From Azorinus chamasolen (taxonomy: Eukaryota; Mollusca; Bivalvia; Cardiida; Solecurtidae), in contig OY755241.1 of the NCBI GenBank assembly GCA_963576725.1, positions 56,730,484-56,794,483 on the forward strand: DNA of 64,000 nucleotides, given 5' to 3'. The notes under the pieces were generated by a model. That model did not search any database. It was not told where the DNA came from and saw only the letters and a list, made by a program, of their open reading frames with translations. This document shows, piece after piece, positions 1 through 10,450 of this stretch; position 1 is the first letter of the stretch, and the number at the start of each line of letters is the position of its first letter. A program made the position numbers and the translations under genes.

Positions 1-214
1 GAGATTTTACTGTATATACATAGCAATTAAAAGCTCTGAGCAACAAACTCCCTTAAAAATGACCATCCACATTATACAACACTTACTAGAACATCTGAAT
101 TCAATAATTAGAAAATTGTTTTCCTGTCAACTCTTAACTCTCCATTCAACCATGATTACCTCCGTTTTTGTAAGTAATAAAGGCCATAAAAGAGGGGGGG
201 GGGGTGCAATACTC

Positions 215-386
215 AACCTTTAGCCTGCTGGGCTGTTTACAGAATGTTTCACCAACTACATTTTCAAAATTCAAGCTATAATCAGAAGTTTTGAACCCGA
301 TGAGACGCCGATTTACTCGGAGTCTCATCTGGATCCAAACTGTTTGCATAGGTATTCACTCATCCGCCCATAGCAGGCTAAAGGTT
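215..386. mobile_element. Short MITE with 15-bp perfect terminal inverted repeats
   Basis: The ends AACCTTTAGCCTGCT (215-229) and its exact reverse complement (372-386) bound a 172-bp non-coding element. Inside is a second foldback (GATGAGAC near 299, GTCTCATC near 323), then GGATCCAAACTGTTTGC. That inner motif recurs near 14305, 20680 and 36047, so this is the best-preserved member of a dispersed family. There is no coding capacity, and I cannot define a target duplication. Confidence 0.75.
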
Positions 387-539
387 AATGTCAGTTGTCT
401 TGGCAAGGCGTTAAGATGAATGAAATAAGAGCTGACTGGTAAATTGTCTAAAGACGATAAACAACGAATTATCGCACATAGAAGTTTACCGAACTGTCTG
501 GTAGGAAAATGATACTTCTTACTGTTATTTGTCGTAATT

Positions 540-1115
540 CATCTGTCATTATGCAACGGGGAGATGTTCCCCGTACACCATCATACGGAATTTATATATC
601 TCAACTTATTCGCTTTGCTAGAGTTTGTTCTGCTGTTGACGAATTTAAGTCGAAATCTATTTTAACTGAAAAACTGCTTCAGCAAGGATATACATTCTCT
701 TAATTCATTTATCGAAATCTCTCACTTATTGGCAAGTACAAGAGTAATCTTAAGGCACTACTGCGATACGGTATTTCACATCCTTGCAATTTGTGGTGAT
801 GTGATTTACAAACTTCCTAATATTATTTGACATACCCATTTTCTCACTTTGTTCATCAAGTATGTTAAAATCATTAAAAAGGTTATAATATCTATAGAAC
901 TGCAACTTACTGCACGTCTGGTTGTAAATTCTTTTACAGTCGGCAATCACGATGCCCTCTTTTCATGTACGCCGACAAGAAAGGCTTAATCCCCTATGAA
1001 GACCTCTTAAAATCCGGAAACGGAAGAAAGACGTCGGATCTCGTGTTTTTCGTACCCTTCATAAGTTTTCTACAGTTACTCTGTTTGCAGTCATTGAGTA
1101 CAATAGCGACTATGG
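540..1115 (+). pseudogene. Penelope-like retroelement subfamily A, C-terminal fragment
   Basis: The translation resembles the C-terminal third of the reverse transcriptase ORF at 6220-7440: GDVPRTPSYG, YISQLIRFARVCS, LTEKLLQQGY, then after frameshifts HTHFLTLFIKYVK and NSFTVGNHDALFSCTPTRKA. The start of that element's 3' UTR follows (the segment ending CATTGAGTACA near 1100). The fragment lacks all RT catalytic motifs, has frameshifts and stops, and is a 5'-truncated dead copy. Confidence 0.75.
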
Positions 1116-1610
1116 AAGGGAATTTCCACCAAACATCTCTTGATGTATACTTGCAATTGCATGTCTGGTAATTTCAAGTTACTTGATTTAAACGCCATGC
1201 ATTATGCTGTGAATATGCTGTGAATTTTAATTATATGGATGATACTTGATGTAAACGCCATACATTGTGGTATTATGCATTTTTCTATGTAGTTGTATAT
1301 TCTTATTCTTACTTGTATATTCTTAAATTCGAAAGGATATTACATAAGGCAAAATCCCGGATTGAAGAAAGGACTTGCTTGATAGACGAATTACAACGAG
1401 CATTAGAACGCATGTGTGCAACTTTTAATGTTTGGTGTCGCCCAAGTAAGTTTAGAATTAAGGACTGTTCCACTTCGTTGCGCAGTTTTTACAAACGCAG
1501 TATCCACTCGCTCGCCAGATCCCAGTTTCCGCTAAAACCCTTAGAACCCCGACTCAAAATACATACAGCAGTTATCGAAAGTAGATATATAAATATTGAT
1601 TTGTTTGAAT

Positions 1611-2678
1611 AAATTATACATCTCCAGCTATACTTTGGGCTTTCACTTGTCTTGCGACATCGACCAAGCCGACAAGTTTGTCTATGCATACAAATCCGGG
1701 CACGGGACTTGCAAACCAGTTCGTACCGATACTTTTTGTACGTACTCAGTAAGTTGATGTCCGTAACACTTGATATTGAAATGAACATTTTCCGGTATTC
1801 TTAATTAATTTTCTTCCGATCTGACTCAATTTTTTGTCTCGATCTTTGCATCAGGTATGCTGTTACTGTGCCCGGAAGTTATCCCTTGTTCTACTGCATT
1901 AAGATTGATACTGCTAGCAACAGCCATGCCATTGACGGACAGGGGGGATAGTTCTCTCGAAAATCATCTAAATTTTGACCTCGTGACCCCTATGTTAAAT
2001 AACGCGTTGTCATGCACATATAGTTTTTTATTTCAGCGTCCTTCCGTTCAAAATTAGATAACCCAGATGCGTACGTTAGCATATCTGTTGAAATGGTCTC
2101 CAAAGATACAGAACGCATTGAAAAGTAATTATTTTTATTAAATTAAATTATACATCTCCAGCTATACTTTGGGCTTTCACTTGTCTTGCGACATCGACCA
2201 AGCCGACAAGTTTGTCTATGCATACAAATCCGGGCACGGGACTTGCAAACCAGTTCGTACCGATACTTTTTGTACGTACTCAGTAAGTTGATGTCCGTAA
2301 CACTTGATATTGAAATGAACATTTTCAGGTATTCTTAATTAATTTTCTTCCGATCCGACTCAATTTTTTGTCTCGATCTTTGCATCAGGTATGCTGTTAC
2401 TGTGCCCGGAAGTTATCCCTTGTTCTACTGCATTAAGATTGATACTGCTAGCAACAGCCATGCCATTGACGGACAGGGGGGATAGTTCTCTCGAAAATCA
2501 TCTAAATTTTGACCTCGTGCCCCCTATGTTAAATAACGCGTTGTCATGCACATATCGTTTTTTATTTCAGCGTCCTTCCGTTCAAAATTAGATAACCCAG
2601 ATGCGTACGTTAGCATATCTGTTGAAATGGTCTCCAAAGATACAGAACGCATTGAAAAGTAATTATTTTTATTTTATC
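1611..2678. repeat. 534-bp direct tandem duplication
   Basis: The segment beginning AAATTATACATCTCCAGC at 1611 is repeated from 2145 with a constant offset of 534 bp and only a few substitutions (for example CGTGACCCC against CGTGCCCCC). Each unit holds a 66-codon open frame (1857-2057, 2391-2591) with no recognisable family, and I do not call these genes. The junction suggests a recent unequal exchange or a collapsed or duplicated assembly haplotype. Confidence 0.9.
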
Positions 2679-2752
2679 AGTAGTTTTTTCCCAAAGGCAG
2701 ATACGCAAATGAAAAGATAGTCATCATAGAGCCCGATTAATAAGTTTGCATT

Positions 2753-2912
2753 GGTACGTCGCATCGCCAGCAAGACCTATCTATGCCAACACCTTTCCAA
2801 AGTCCATAGGTCACTGGAATCAGTTGCCAGCATCAGTCACCGCCGCAGACTCCTTAGAGGTCTTCCACACGCGCCTGACTACACCGACAATAATAGCCTG
2901 TCAACAATGTAC
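2753..2912 (+). pseudogene. Non-LTR retrotransposon (LINE) RT C-terminal fragment
   Basis: One frame reads YANTFPKSIGHWNQLPAS followed by VTAADSLEVFHTRL. This matches the tail found at the C-terminus of many animal LINE reverse transcriptases, the pattern being FFPRTIRDWNxLP...SLxxFxxRL. No catalytic domain is present. It is a 5'-truncated relic of about 160 bp; the clade cannot be decided from this stub. Confidence 0.5.
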
Positions 2913-3049
2913 ATAGTTTTACTGGTGATTATGGATTTAACTCTTGTGGACGCCTACTTGATCCGTCTCGCTGTGTATATAGCCTGTTTACGTTCTATAA
3001 TGACCCTAGCGCTTATTTGGAAGAAGAATTGCAGTGTATGTTACGAAAG

Positions 3050-3800
3050 CCCGTTGGTGACATTCTATGTTCCTACTTCATAGTTCTGTGTTCCAAGTTA
3101 CGACTTCAAACTTCCAAGATAACTTGCTAGAAGTATATGGTTATTGTATATTGTTTATGCCCGAGTTCCAAATTCCGACTTCCCTGTTCCAACTTCCTTA
3201 TTCAAAGTTCCTACTTCCATCTCCCAAGTCCCGACTTTCATGTTTTCAGTGTTTACATCCAATGCCTCCAGTCGTATCACGTGACACAGCAGAATCAAGC
3301 TACATGTATTTATATCCGATTTTTTTCTTTTGGTTTGTTTGAGTTTTAAAGCACCAGTTTTAGTGATTTAGGCTTGTTTTCAACATTTTGACTATTAACC
3401 TTTATTTCAAACATTTTAAAGGAAGGTTGAATTACGACACACGACGGCCACAGGGTAAAACAGACATGCGTGAAGTAAACGGCGCGAAAAATGACGTCAT
3501 GGGAAACATTAGAACTTTGAAGGTGGAAGTTGTAAGTCGGAACATGGAGCTTGGAACTTAGAAGTCGGAAGATGGAACTTGGAACTATGAAGTAGGAACA
3601 TACATGTAGAATGTCACCACCAGACTTTCGTATTAAACAATATACAATAACCATATAGCAAGTTATCTTTGAATGAAAGGATGAATGGTGTTTTACGGTC
3701 CATCGACACTGATTGTCATATAAAGCCAGTTATCTTTGAAGAAAGAAGAACTTGGAAGTCGGAACTATGATGAAAGAACTTAGAATGTCACCACCGGGAT
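3050..3800. repeat. TTCC/CTTCC minisatellite with inverted arms
   Basis: The plus strand at 3066-3235 is a degenerate run of units such as GTTCCAACTTCC. At 3510-3605 the complementary form runs (GGAAGT, GGAACTTGG). The flanks are also inverted: TGGTTATTGTATATTGTTTA at 3139 and its complement near 3640, and the GGTGACATTCTA segments. A further GGAAGTCGGAACT piece lies at 3750-3790. The whole forms an inverted pair around about 270 bp of unrelated sequence. The 91-110 codon open frames over it are by-products of the repeat. Confidence 0.7.
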
Positions 3801-4469
3801 TTCGTAGTCTGTAACACACGATTTAGCATTTAGAATTTCGCGATATTTTTATTAATTAATTTCCGTCCGAGCTAACTCAAAATTGCCTCGATATTTTCAA
3901 CTGTTTTCATCAACTATGCTTGTGATGAAATTTCAGCTGAATTTGTTAAAAGACGAGAAAAGTTTCCCATGGACCACCCATTGTAAGACCAGACCCCTGT
4001 AGAAAAGTATATGTCACGGATCGAATATGTAACACGAGTGAAAAATCGATCTAATATGTCATAAGTGCGATATATTTGGTCGAAAATGACACGTGCATCA
4101 AACGAATATGGTACATAAAATATGGTAAGGTCGGTGAACCCTTCAGAGAACTAATTCGGTTAATGGGTATTCATAGGTGAAGGATCTATACAAGACCAGA
4201 TATTCAACTGAATAATCGAAATCAAGTCAGTGTTTGTTATCTGCTTATGAAGGCAGGTAGAAACAGTGGTCTCGTATTAGCAATTAAATAGATAAGAAAA
4301 GACCGAAGATGGGCAAATGCCTGGCGTCGTTTGCGTTTGAATGGCATTAGCTGGTATGGTATTATCGACGTTATGTATTCGCGGCAGTGATATTAAAATT
4401 GCAAATGAATGTAGTCGAATGAAACTGTTCAAATATGTTTAAAACAATTATGACATCGTTATTATATAG
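3801..4469. other. No gene seen
   Basis: AT-rich sequence with short open frames only. I see no coding signature, hairpin or repeat shared with the rest of the window. Confidence 0.5.
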
Positions 4470-5235
4470 AACAAGGCAGTCCAAAGGACAGCTATATCCC
4501 CCACCGCCGCCACCTAAATTAAGACATTGACCTTAAGGTGATACCTTCCAGTTGTTAAGAAAATAGGACGCGGAAACAAATATAATGGAAACTGAAGATA
4601 AGAACACGACTTTCAAATGTGACCTTGAACTTGAGCCGACATGACTGCCACATCATCTCAATTCGGTTAATATTTGACTCAAGTTTTATGAAAATCCTTC
4701 AAATGGTTTAGAAGATATGGAGCGGACACGAAATGTAATGGAAATTGAAGATTAAATCACTTGGCCTTCAAATGTGACCTTGACCTTGAGCCGACATGAC
4801 TGCCACATATGTTCTGCACATTGTCTCAACGTGGTTAACATTTGAGGCAAGTTTCTAGAAAATCCTTCAAGGGGTATAGGAGATAACGAAACATAATGGA
4901 AATTGAAGGTAAGAACACTTGATCTTCAAATGTGACCTTGACCTTGAGCCGACATGACTGGCACATTTAGCTAACATTTAACTAAACTTTTATGAAAATC
5001 CTTCAAAGGCTTTAGAAGATATGGAGCGGACACGAAAATGTAACGGAAATTAAAGGTTAGTACACTTGACTTTCAAACTTGACCTTGAGCCAACATGACT
5101 GCCGCATGGGTTCTGCACATCGTCTCAATTCATTTAATATTTGACTCAAGTTTTATGAAAATCCTTCAAAGGATTTAGAAGATATGGAGCGGACACGAAA
5201 CTGTAATGGCACATGAAGGTTTAAACACTTGCCCT
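4470..5235 (+). repeat. Satellite-cored interspersed element S4
   Basis: About four units of 146-160 bp carry the motif GACCTTGAGCCGACATGACT (near 4631, 4783, 4938 and 5082), each followed by TTTATGAAAATCCTTCAAAG and GATATGGAGCGGACACGAAA. The element begins at AACAAGGCA (4470) and a short GTCC-AAA-GGAC foldback, like the starts of S1 and S2. I do not see a 3' hairpin, so it may be truncated near 5235. It is non-coding. Confidence 0.75.
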
Positions 5236-5444
5236 CCACCTTTCCTTCATTGTAGCCATATTCTGCAACGCCTTGATGTAAACTTCTGTCAGTCAATATA
5301 TACTTTGAATGGAATTCTATTTTTCACAAACACTTTTGGGAATCGGGTGCTAGTATTATAACCCATAATAACGTCTGCCTTGCTGGGTCTACACTGACCC
5401 TTTCCAACATACAGGTTGCTTTTAAGAATTCTGGTATATTAATT

Positions 5445-5690
5445 GAAAAAGTAGTAACGTCAAGCAGACAAAGCCACTACCAAAACACCGATAGATAGCA
5501 TGACACACACCCAACCGCACAACACACACGAGATGAATACAGAAAACACCAACAAACACCCCAAAACTAGTGAAAAACACTCCACACATGAACAAAACCA
5601 CAAGCACAAAGACGCAAGGCAAACAAAAGGAAGGGTGTACCGCCTTGGCAAGGTCAGTAGCAAAAACACCACTGGGTGTTTAACCCTAAT
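5445..5690 (-). mobile_element. Penelope-like subfamily B, 3' UTR fragment
   Basis: The minus strand matches the 3' ends at 7489-8035, 22364-22967, 52061-52475 and 53511-54197: the CACACAC-rich tract, the AAAGGAAGG segment and the ACCGCCTTGGC / CAGTAGCAAAAACACCACTGGG core. It stops just past the core and abuts the 3' end of the subfamily A element. It is a heavily 5'-truncated copy without coding sequence; open frames across it are artefacts of low complexity. Confidence 0.75.
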
Positions 5691-6219
5691 AAGTCCTACC
5701 GCCGCAGCTACTTAAAGTACAAAAATGAGTCATGCAGGAAACACCATACAGAACAAACACTCGCCCGAACAGCAACACAAGGAAACAGCAAATGTACATA
5801 AGTAGAAAAAACAACAAGAGACGCACAAAGACAAAACAAACATACAATAGGAGGAAGATGGAAGTACCGCCTTGGAACGGTCAGTGACAAAAGTCACCGG
5901 GGCGTTAAACCGGTTTATGGGCGCCCAACCTCACACTTATTCCATCCCCATCCTAAAAGACAAACAGTGTAAATAAACGTATCCCCTCTCCGACTAATCT
6001 ACAACAACCGCGACAGCAAATACAGTGGTAGAGTGCATGTATAACAAAAAAACATTTAATTGAACATACTGTATCCACCTATCGCTGGTGTACTCAATGA
6101 TTGAGCTGCAAACAGAGTAACTGTAGAAAAGTAATAAAGGGTACGACAAAAATGAAATAGTACAGATATCCGACGTTCTCCTTCCATTTCTGGATTTAAG
6201 AGGTCGCCTTCATAGAGTA

Positions 6220-7488
6220 CTAAACCTTTCTTGTCGGCGTACATGCAAAGAGGCCAGCGTGATTGCCAACTGTAAAAGGGTTCACAACCAAACATGCAGT
6301 ATGTTGTAGTACTACAGGATCATATCCCTTTTTAATGAATTGTTTTATATATTTGATGAACAAAGTGAGAAAATGGGTATGTCCAATAATTTTACGAAGT
6401 TTGTAAATCACATCACCATAAAATTCAGGATGTGAAATACCGTGTCGCAGAAGCACCTTGAGATTACATTTGTACTTGCCAATAAGCGAGAGATTTCGAT
6501 AGTAAAATTTAGAGAAAGTTTTTCTTAGTTTATGGTATCTATATCCTTGTTTAAGCAGTTTTTCAGTTAAAATGAGATTTCGACTGTTAAAATCGTCAAT
6601 AGATGAACAAACTCTAGCAAAACGAAAAAGTTGAGATATATAAACCCCGTAAGATGGAGCACGGGGAACATCCCCGTCAAGATGAGGAAAATTTACAATA
6701 TTAAAATCAAAATCATCTCTTTTGTCATATATTTTAGAAGAAATCATTCCATTATTAATTTTAAGGTCTAGGTCAAGAAACGCTGCATAATTGTCGGACG
6801 GGTTAGCTTTATTCAATTTGAGTTCTTTAGGATAAATTGTAGGAATCAGAGCATCGAAGAAAGGGTTATCTAAGTTAAAAATATCATCCAAATATCGACA
6901 AGTTTCATTGAAGGCTTTTATAACAGCTTGTGATTGAGGATTCAAACTCAACATGAAATCTCTCTCATAGCAGTACAAAAACAAATCTGCGACAAGTGGT
7001 GCACAATTCGTACCCATAGGAATACCAATTACCTGACGGTATATAGCATTCCCATAACGTACAAATATGTTATCCAAAAGAAAGGTTAGTGCTTCGCAAA
7101 CTTCTGAGCAAGTCCAATTGGTGTAATATTTCATTTGCTCGTCAGTAAAGAAAGCTTTTTCAGCATTACATGCCAAGAATGATGTTTTTTCTCGGGCAAA
7201 TACTTTCTGGATCAAGTTAGTAAGCTTATCCTTAATTAAAATATGAGGAAGAGTTGTGTACAGAGTAGAAAAATCGTACGTGCTTACAGTGGATGCAATA
7301 TACCTTTTGTTCTTAAGTTTGTTTAAGACTTCTGAAGAGTTCTTAATAGACCAGAAGAGATTTATTCCAGAAGTCTTATCACAGTAGAATTTTACATGTT
7401 CCTTTACCTTCGTTAAACAAGAAGTCAAAAGTATAGACAATTTAGTAGTTGTACATGAACTAGAATTTGCAATGAAACGCGCTTTAAA
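6220..7488 (-). CDS. Penelope-like reverse transcriptase, core and C-terminal region (post-insertion part)
   Basis: This is an open frame of about 420 codons, with no ATG at its beginning because it is the downstream half of an interrupted ORF; the frame runs in from RFIANSSS at 7488. Counting from the TTG codon at 7440: the first catalytic Asp lies in YDFSTLYTTLP (D56), then GIPMGTNCAPLVADLF (139-154), then the YLDD box in CRYLDDIF (183-186). A thumb-like stretch follows (FLDLDLKINNG, YDKRDDFDF, YISQLFRFARVC, LLKQGYRYHKLRKTF). DxSLYTxxP, MGTxxAPxxA and RYxDDIF are the typical spacing of PLE reverse transcriptases. All catalytic residues are present and no stop occurs inside. It ends CTPTRKV. 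Three residues present in the 41-kb copy (YEN before SGINLF) are missing. Confidence 0.75.
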   Translation of the reverse strand, partial: FKARFIANSSSCTTTKLSILLTSCLTKVKEHVKFYCDKTSGINLFWSIKNSSEVLNKLKNKRYIASTVSTYDFSTLYTTLPHILIKDKLTNLIQKVFAREKTSFLACNAEKAFFTDEQMKYYTNWTCSEVCEALTFLLDNIFVRYGNAIYRQVIGIPMGTNCAPLVADLFLYCYERDFMLSLNPQSQAVIKAFNETCRYLDDIFNLDNPFFDALIPTIYPKELKLNKANPSDNYAAFLDLDLKINNGMISSKIYDKRDDFDFNIVNFPHLDGDVPRAPSYGVYISQLFRFARVCSSIDDFNSRNLILTEKLLKQGYRYHKLRKTFSKFYYRNLSLIGKYKCNLKVLLRHGISHPEFYGDVIYKLRKIIGHTHFLTLFIKYIKQFIKKGYDPVVLQHTACLVVNPFTVGNHAGLFACTPTRKV

Positions 7489-8035
7489 CTTGGATACAGG
7501 ATGAGCTTACCGGACTCATGTATTACTTTTCCCCTGTCGTGCCCTTAACGGCTTACCTGCAGGTGCTCTGACTTCAGCAAAGCCATTGAGTACATATTTG
7601 ACGGATTGTCACAGTTGTTATGCTATGTTTTACATGTTGTCCTGTGTTCACCGTCGTCTATGTTGCGGGTAAGACCGGCGGGGATACCTTTATTTACACT
7701 ATTTGTAAAGCTAGGGTGACTTTGAGAGAAGTGTGAGGTTAGGACGTCCGTAAACCGGTTTAAACCCCCAGTGAGGTTTTTGCTACTGACCGTGCCAAGG
7801 CGGTACTCTCTTTGTCATCCTTCCTTTTGTTTGCCTTGCGTCTTTGTGCTTGTGATTTGTTCATGTGTGGAACGTTTGTCTCTGGTTCTTGTGTCTTTTG
7901 GTGTTTTCTGTGTTCATTTCGTGTGTGTGTGTGTGTGTGTGCGTTTGGGTGTGTATCATGCTGTCTATCGGTGTTTTGGTGGTGGTTGCGTCTTGCATGT
8001 GGCTTTGCCTGCTCGACTTTACTACTTTTCCATTT
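7489..8035 (+). mobile_element. Penelope-like subfamily B 3' fragment inserted into the subfamily A ORF
   Basis: Begins CTTTAAACTTGGATACAGG and ends GACTTTACTACTTTTCCA. It matches the minus-strand copies at 22.4, 52.1 and 53.5 kb. It contains the 3' core in full (AAACCGGTTT near 7753, CAGT...ACTG hairpin, ACCGTGCCAAGGCGGT near 7790) and a GTGT microsatellite near 7921-7945. It splits the host ORF between codons reading LPKLHKN and RFIANSS. Only UTR is carried, so it is a 5'-truncated, dead retro-insertion. Confidence 0.8.
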
Positions 8036-8544
8036 ATATGGTTTTTATGTAGTTTTGGTAACCAATACATTGTAGGAAGTTTATGTTGTGTAATTTTAAT
8101 ATCGGTTCCAAATTGTTCACACTTTTTGACATGGTCTGAAATGATGGTCTTTTCGTCAGTGGTAACTGAAATGTATGACTTGGTATTAATAATTTCCTGC
8201 TTCAAGAAGACATCGATATAATGTAATCGTCAAATAATAATCACATTATTTGATGCCTTATCAGCAGGAACAAAAACGTATTTTGAATGGAAATCCTGTA
8301 AACCCTTTTTAAGATGTCTAAAAGAAGTTCTAGGTTTAGGTGGAAGAAGGTGTTTATTAGAGCTGTAAAAGGAAATGCGTTTATCAATTATATCAAAAAT
8401 TAGTTTTTTCCAACATGAAAGAGCATTAGACTCAACATGTTCTCTTCGACACCATTTAATACTCAAATTTTGTAAAGCCTCCGCAATCTGAACTCGACAA
8501 GAGTTAAAATCTATCAAGGATGGTATTCTATAGTTCAACTGCAT
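8036..8544 (-). pseudogene. Penelope-like ORF, N-terminal part with an in-frame TGA
   Basis: The minus strand reads from ATG (8544) through SCWKKLIFDIIDKR and KYVFVPADKASNNVIII to a TGA at 8230-8232. It continues in the same frame with RLHYIDVFLKQEIINTKSYIS, HVKKCEQFGTDIKITQHKLP and MYWLPKLHKN until the inserted fragment. FVPADKA..NNVI and YWLPKLHK are conserved N-terminal motifs of this type of reverse transcriptase. The TGA is the only lesion apart from the insertion. Confidence 0.65.
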
Positions 8545-8545
8545 A

Positions 8546-8782
8546 CATCATAAATTTGACCAAAGCGAAAAGGGGAATAAATCAGCAGAGGTCTACCTCG
8601 AGTCAAAAGGTGATGCCATTGCTAAAGTCAGGGATACTTTGAGTAAAGTGGTTGGAAAGAGAGCGATGTCAAAGAGATGTTTGCAACAAGCTATGCAATC
8701 ACAGAAAACAGAGACATGCAAAGAAAACAGCACAGAAACAATAAGCAAATGTATCAGAGCATTCAGTTGTGGAGAGAAATGG
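8546..8782 (+). pseudogene. Open coding fragment of unknown family
   Basis: An open frame without a start codon reads HKFDQSEKGNKSAEVYLESK and VRDTLSKVVGKRAMSKRCLQ and ends at a stop near 8780. Composition is coding-like (Lys/Ser-rich, helical). It directly precedes the recombinase-like sequence at 8860 and could be an upstream exon of it, but I do not recognise the domain. Confidence 0.35.
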
Positions 8783-8859
8783 TAACCATTATTGGCAGAA
8801 GTCCATACAACTGAGGGGAAAATGTACAATAGTCTTCCTACAGCGGGATAAGAGCTGTC

Positions 8860-9690
8860 ATTTAATAGAAAGATTTCCCAACAAACAAGGAATTCTACAA
8901 GTCCTCCCAAGTATTTCATGCGACTTTAAAGAAAATTATTATGGAACGAATGGATACAACACATCACCAGCCTATATTTGAGAGTGACCTGACCTAATGG
9001 CGCACTTGTAGCATTTATAATGCACTGAAACCACAATCCTTACAAAGCAAGGTGTGGTTTAAATAAACTAGCCTTTGTCCGTCGGGGCTGTAAAAACACA
9101 TTCCGAGTCTGTGTAAACAAAGATGCAGATACGTTCACATTTTACGACACTGGCCTGGAACACTAAAAACACACCAGGGACAAGAACATACTAAAGCATT
9201 GATTCAGAACCACAAAAGTATGCTTCAAGTAATAATTCATCGTCTTGTCCTGTAAAAGCTCTAAAACTGTATCTGTCAAAATTTGATTCTGGCAGGTTGT
9301 TTCAACAGCCAAAACAACACTTCTGTTTTGAAAGTCCGATATCATCATATACAACTAGGCCAGTTGGCAGCAAACGTAAGTACATTTATGGCAACTTTGT
9401 CCGCCGCGGAAGCCAACTTAAGTAGGCGATACACAAATCATTGTGTCCGTGTCACACCTGTGAAAAGGCTCGGGTAACAAATTGTGCTATTGCCAGAATA
9501 ACGAACTGCAGAAACGAGAATCCTCTTGAGCACTATGAGAATGATTCCAGTGATGCCATGTGTTTTGTTTTTTTATATATTTTTACAGAAAAATGCTGAA
9601 AGTCAAGTAACTAATGCATGTACAGAAACTTCATCTGTAAATGTGCCCCCTCCAGTTCCTATTGAAAGCATCCAGGGCCCTTTGTCAACA
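8860..9690 (+). pseudogene. Crypton/DUF3504-like tyrosine recombinase remnant
   Basis: Across two or three frames the sequence reads: FPTNKEFYKSSQVFHATLKK; LKPQSLQSKVWF; AFVRRGCKNTFRV; FTFYDTGLEH; SSCPVKALKLYLSKFD; SRRYTNHCVR (9421-9450); CRNENPLEHYEND (9505-9545). The order matches DUF3504 proteins, a Crypton-derived tyrosine-recombinase family: RRG..N, CPVK..xLYLSKL, the HxxR box (H at 9439, R at 9448) and a candidate nucleophile Tyr at 9534. The family usually shows HSIR, here HCVR. In-frame stops near 8990, 9065 and 9170 plus frameshifts indicate a dead copy or one dissected by undetected introns. A polypyrimidine tract ending in AG at about 9588 looks like an acceptor, after which NAESQVTNACTE continues. 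Confidence 0.65.
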
Positions 9691-9699
9691 TCCTAATAT

Positions 9700-10130
9700 C
9701 TATATGTATAGGTACACGGTCTCAGCCAACGCCCAACCTACCGTTAATACCACTTTGTTCAAGCGTTAAATCCAATTCAATCAGAAACAGTACATTAATC
9801 CATTTTCTTTCCCTGGCTGCAGTGTTTCCATTGAAACCAATTTTCACTATCACTGACCTGTACATGGCACTATGTTTTATCTGTTGACAGACTTGGCTGC
9901 AGCATGAAATGTTCCATCATTTATTAAATAATAGATATAGTACAGTTACTGCGATATTCGTTGTAAGCAATGATAAATAACATTGGCATATATTCCAGTT
10001 TTGCCCGGTATCTCAAATTAATTTCCATTGTTTACATTGTCACGACTTGACCGGTCTCTTATATGATCATATGTCATGTTTTGTGTATTAAATCTTGCTT
10101 TCATTCTAGAGATATATTTTACATTTAACC
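9700..10130. other. No gene seen
   Basis: AT-rich non-coding sequence without recognisable structure. Confidence 0.4.
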
Positions 10131-10139
10131 CGTTGCCTC

Positions 10140-10450
10140 ATTTCCATGCAATTGCAAACAGAGTAGACCAAGATCTACAGGAGCCGTCTGACTGCTAATG
10201 GAATTTTTTAAACGTTTCACTTTTCATATTTAATGACAACCCTTTTGCCCATGATTATTAACTAGATATTGAACTTTTGAGTAAACAAAGAACAGGGAAA
10301 GCAATCGCAAACAGTAGACCAAGATCTATAGGAGCCGTCTGATTGCTAATGGAATTTCTAAAATGTTCCACCTTTCATGCCAACCCTTTTGTCCATGAAT
10401 ATTAACTAGATCTTGAACTTTGGAGTAAACATAGAACTGGGAAAGGTATT
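10140..10450. repeat. Tandem pair of about 150-bp units carrying the MITE core
   Basis: GCAAACAGAGTAGACCAAGA and the following GGAGCCGTCTGA, TGCTAATGGAATTT, CCATGA.TATTAACTAGAT and GAAC.GGGAAAG segments occur twice, at about 10154 and 10307. The AACAG.GTAGACC..GATC motif is the same core seen at 23262, 31468 and 35592 in MITE-like pieces. Non-coding. Confidence 0.65.

Larger units (their letters stand above)
5719..8545 (-). mobile_element. Penelope-like retroelement, subfamily A, nearly complete but interrupted
   Basis: Read on the minus strand, the element starts near 8545 with the N-terminal coding part (8544-8036). It is broken by a subfamily B 3' fragment in the opposite orientation (7489-8035), resumes with the RT core (7488-6220), and ends with a 3' UTR of about 500 bp to 5719. 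The UTR carries the structured core near 5868-5920 (GGTGAC/GTCAC hairpin, then ACCGTTCCAAGGCGGT). The copy also has one in-frame TGA at 8230-8232. No GIY-YIG endonuclease is visible, so the PLE clade is undecided. Assignment to PLEs rests on the RT motifs. Confidence 0.7.

Noticed and set aside
5868..5930. SECIS element in the subfamily A 3' UTR
   Set aside because: A GTGAGG...AAA...GGTGAC arrangement can be drawn in subfamily A, but the 3' GA is not kept in subfamilies B and C, so it is not supported.
7771..8221. Overlapping Cys/Val/Phe-rich open frames of 87-118 codons, also at 22355, 52053 and 53388
   Set aside because: They lie in the low-complexity GTGT/CACA 3' UTR of the PLE-B fragments, recur in each copy with different ends and have no start context or domains.
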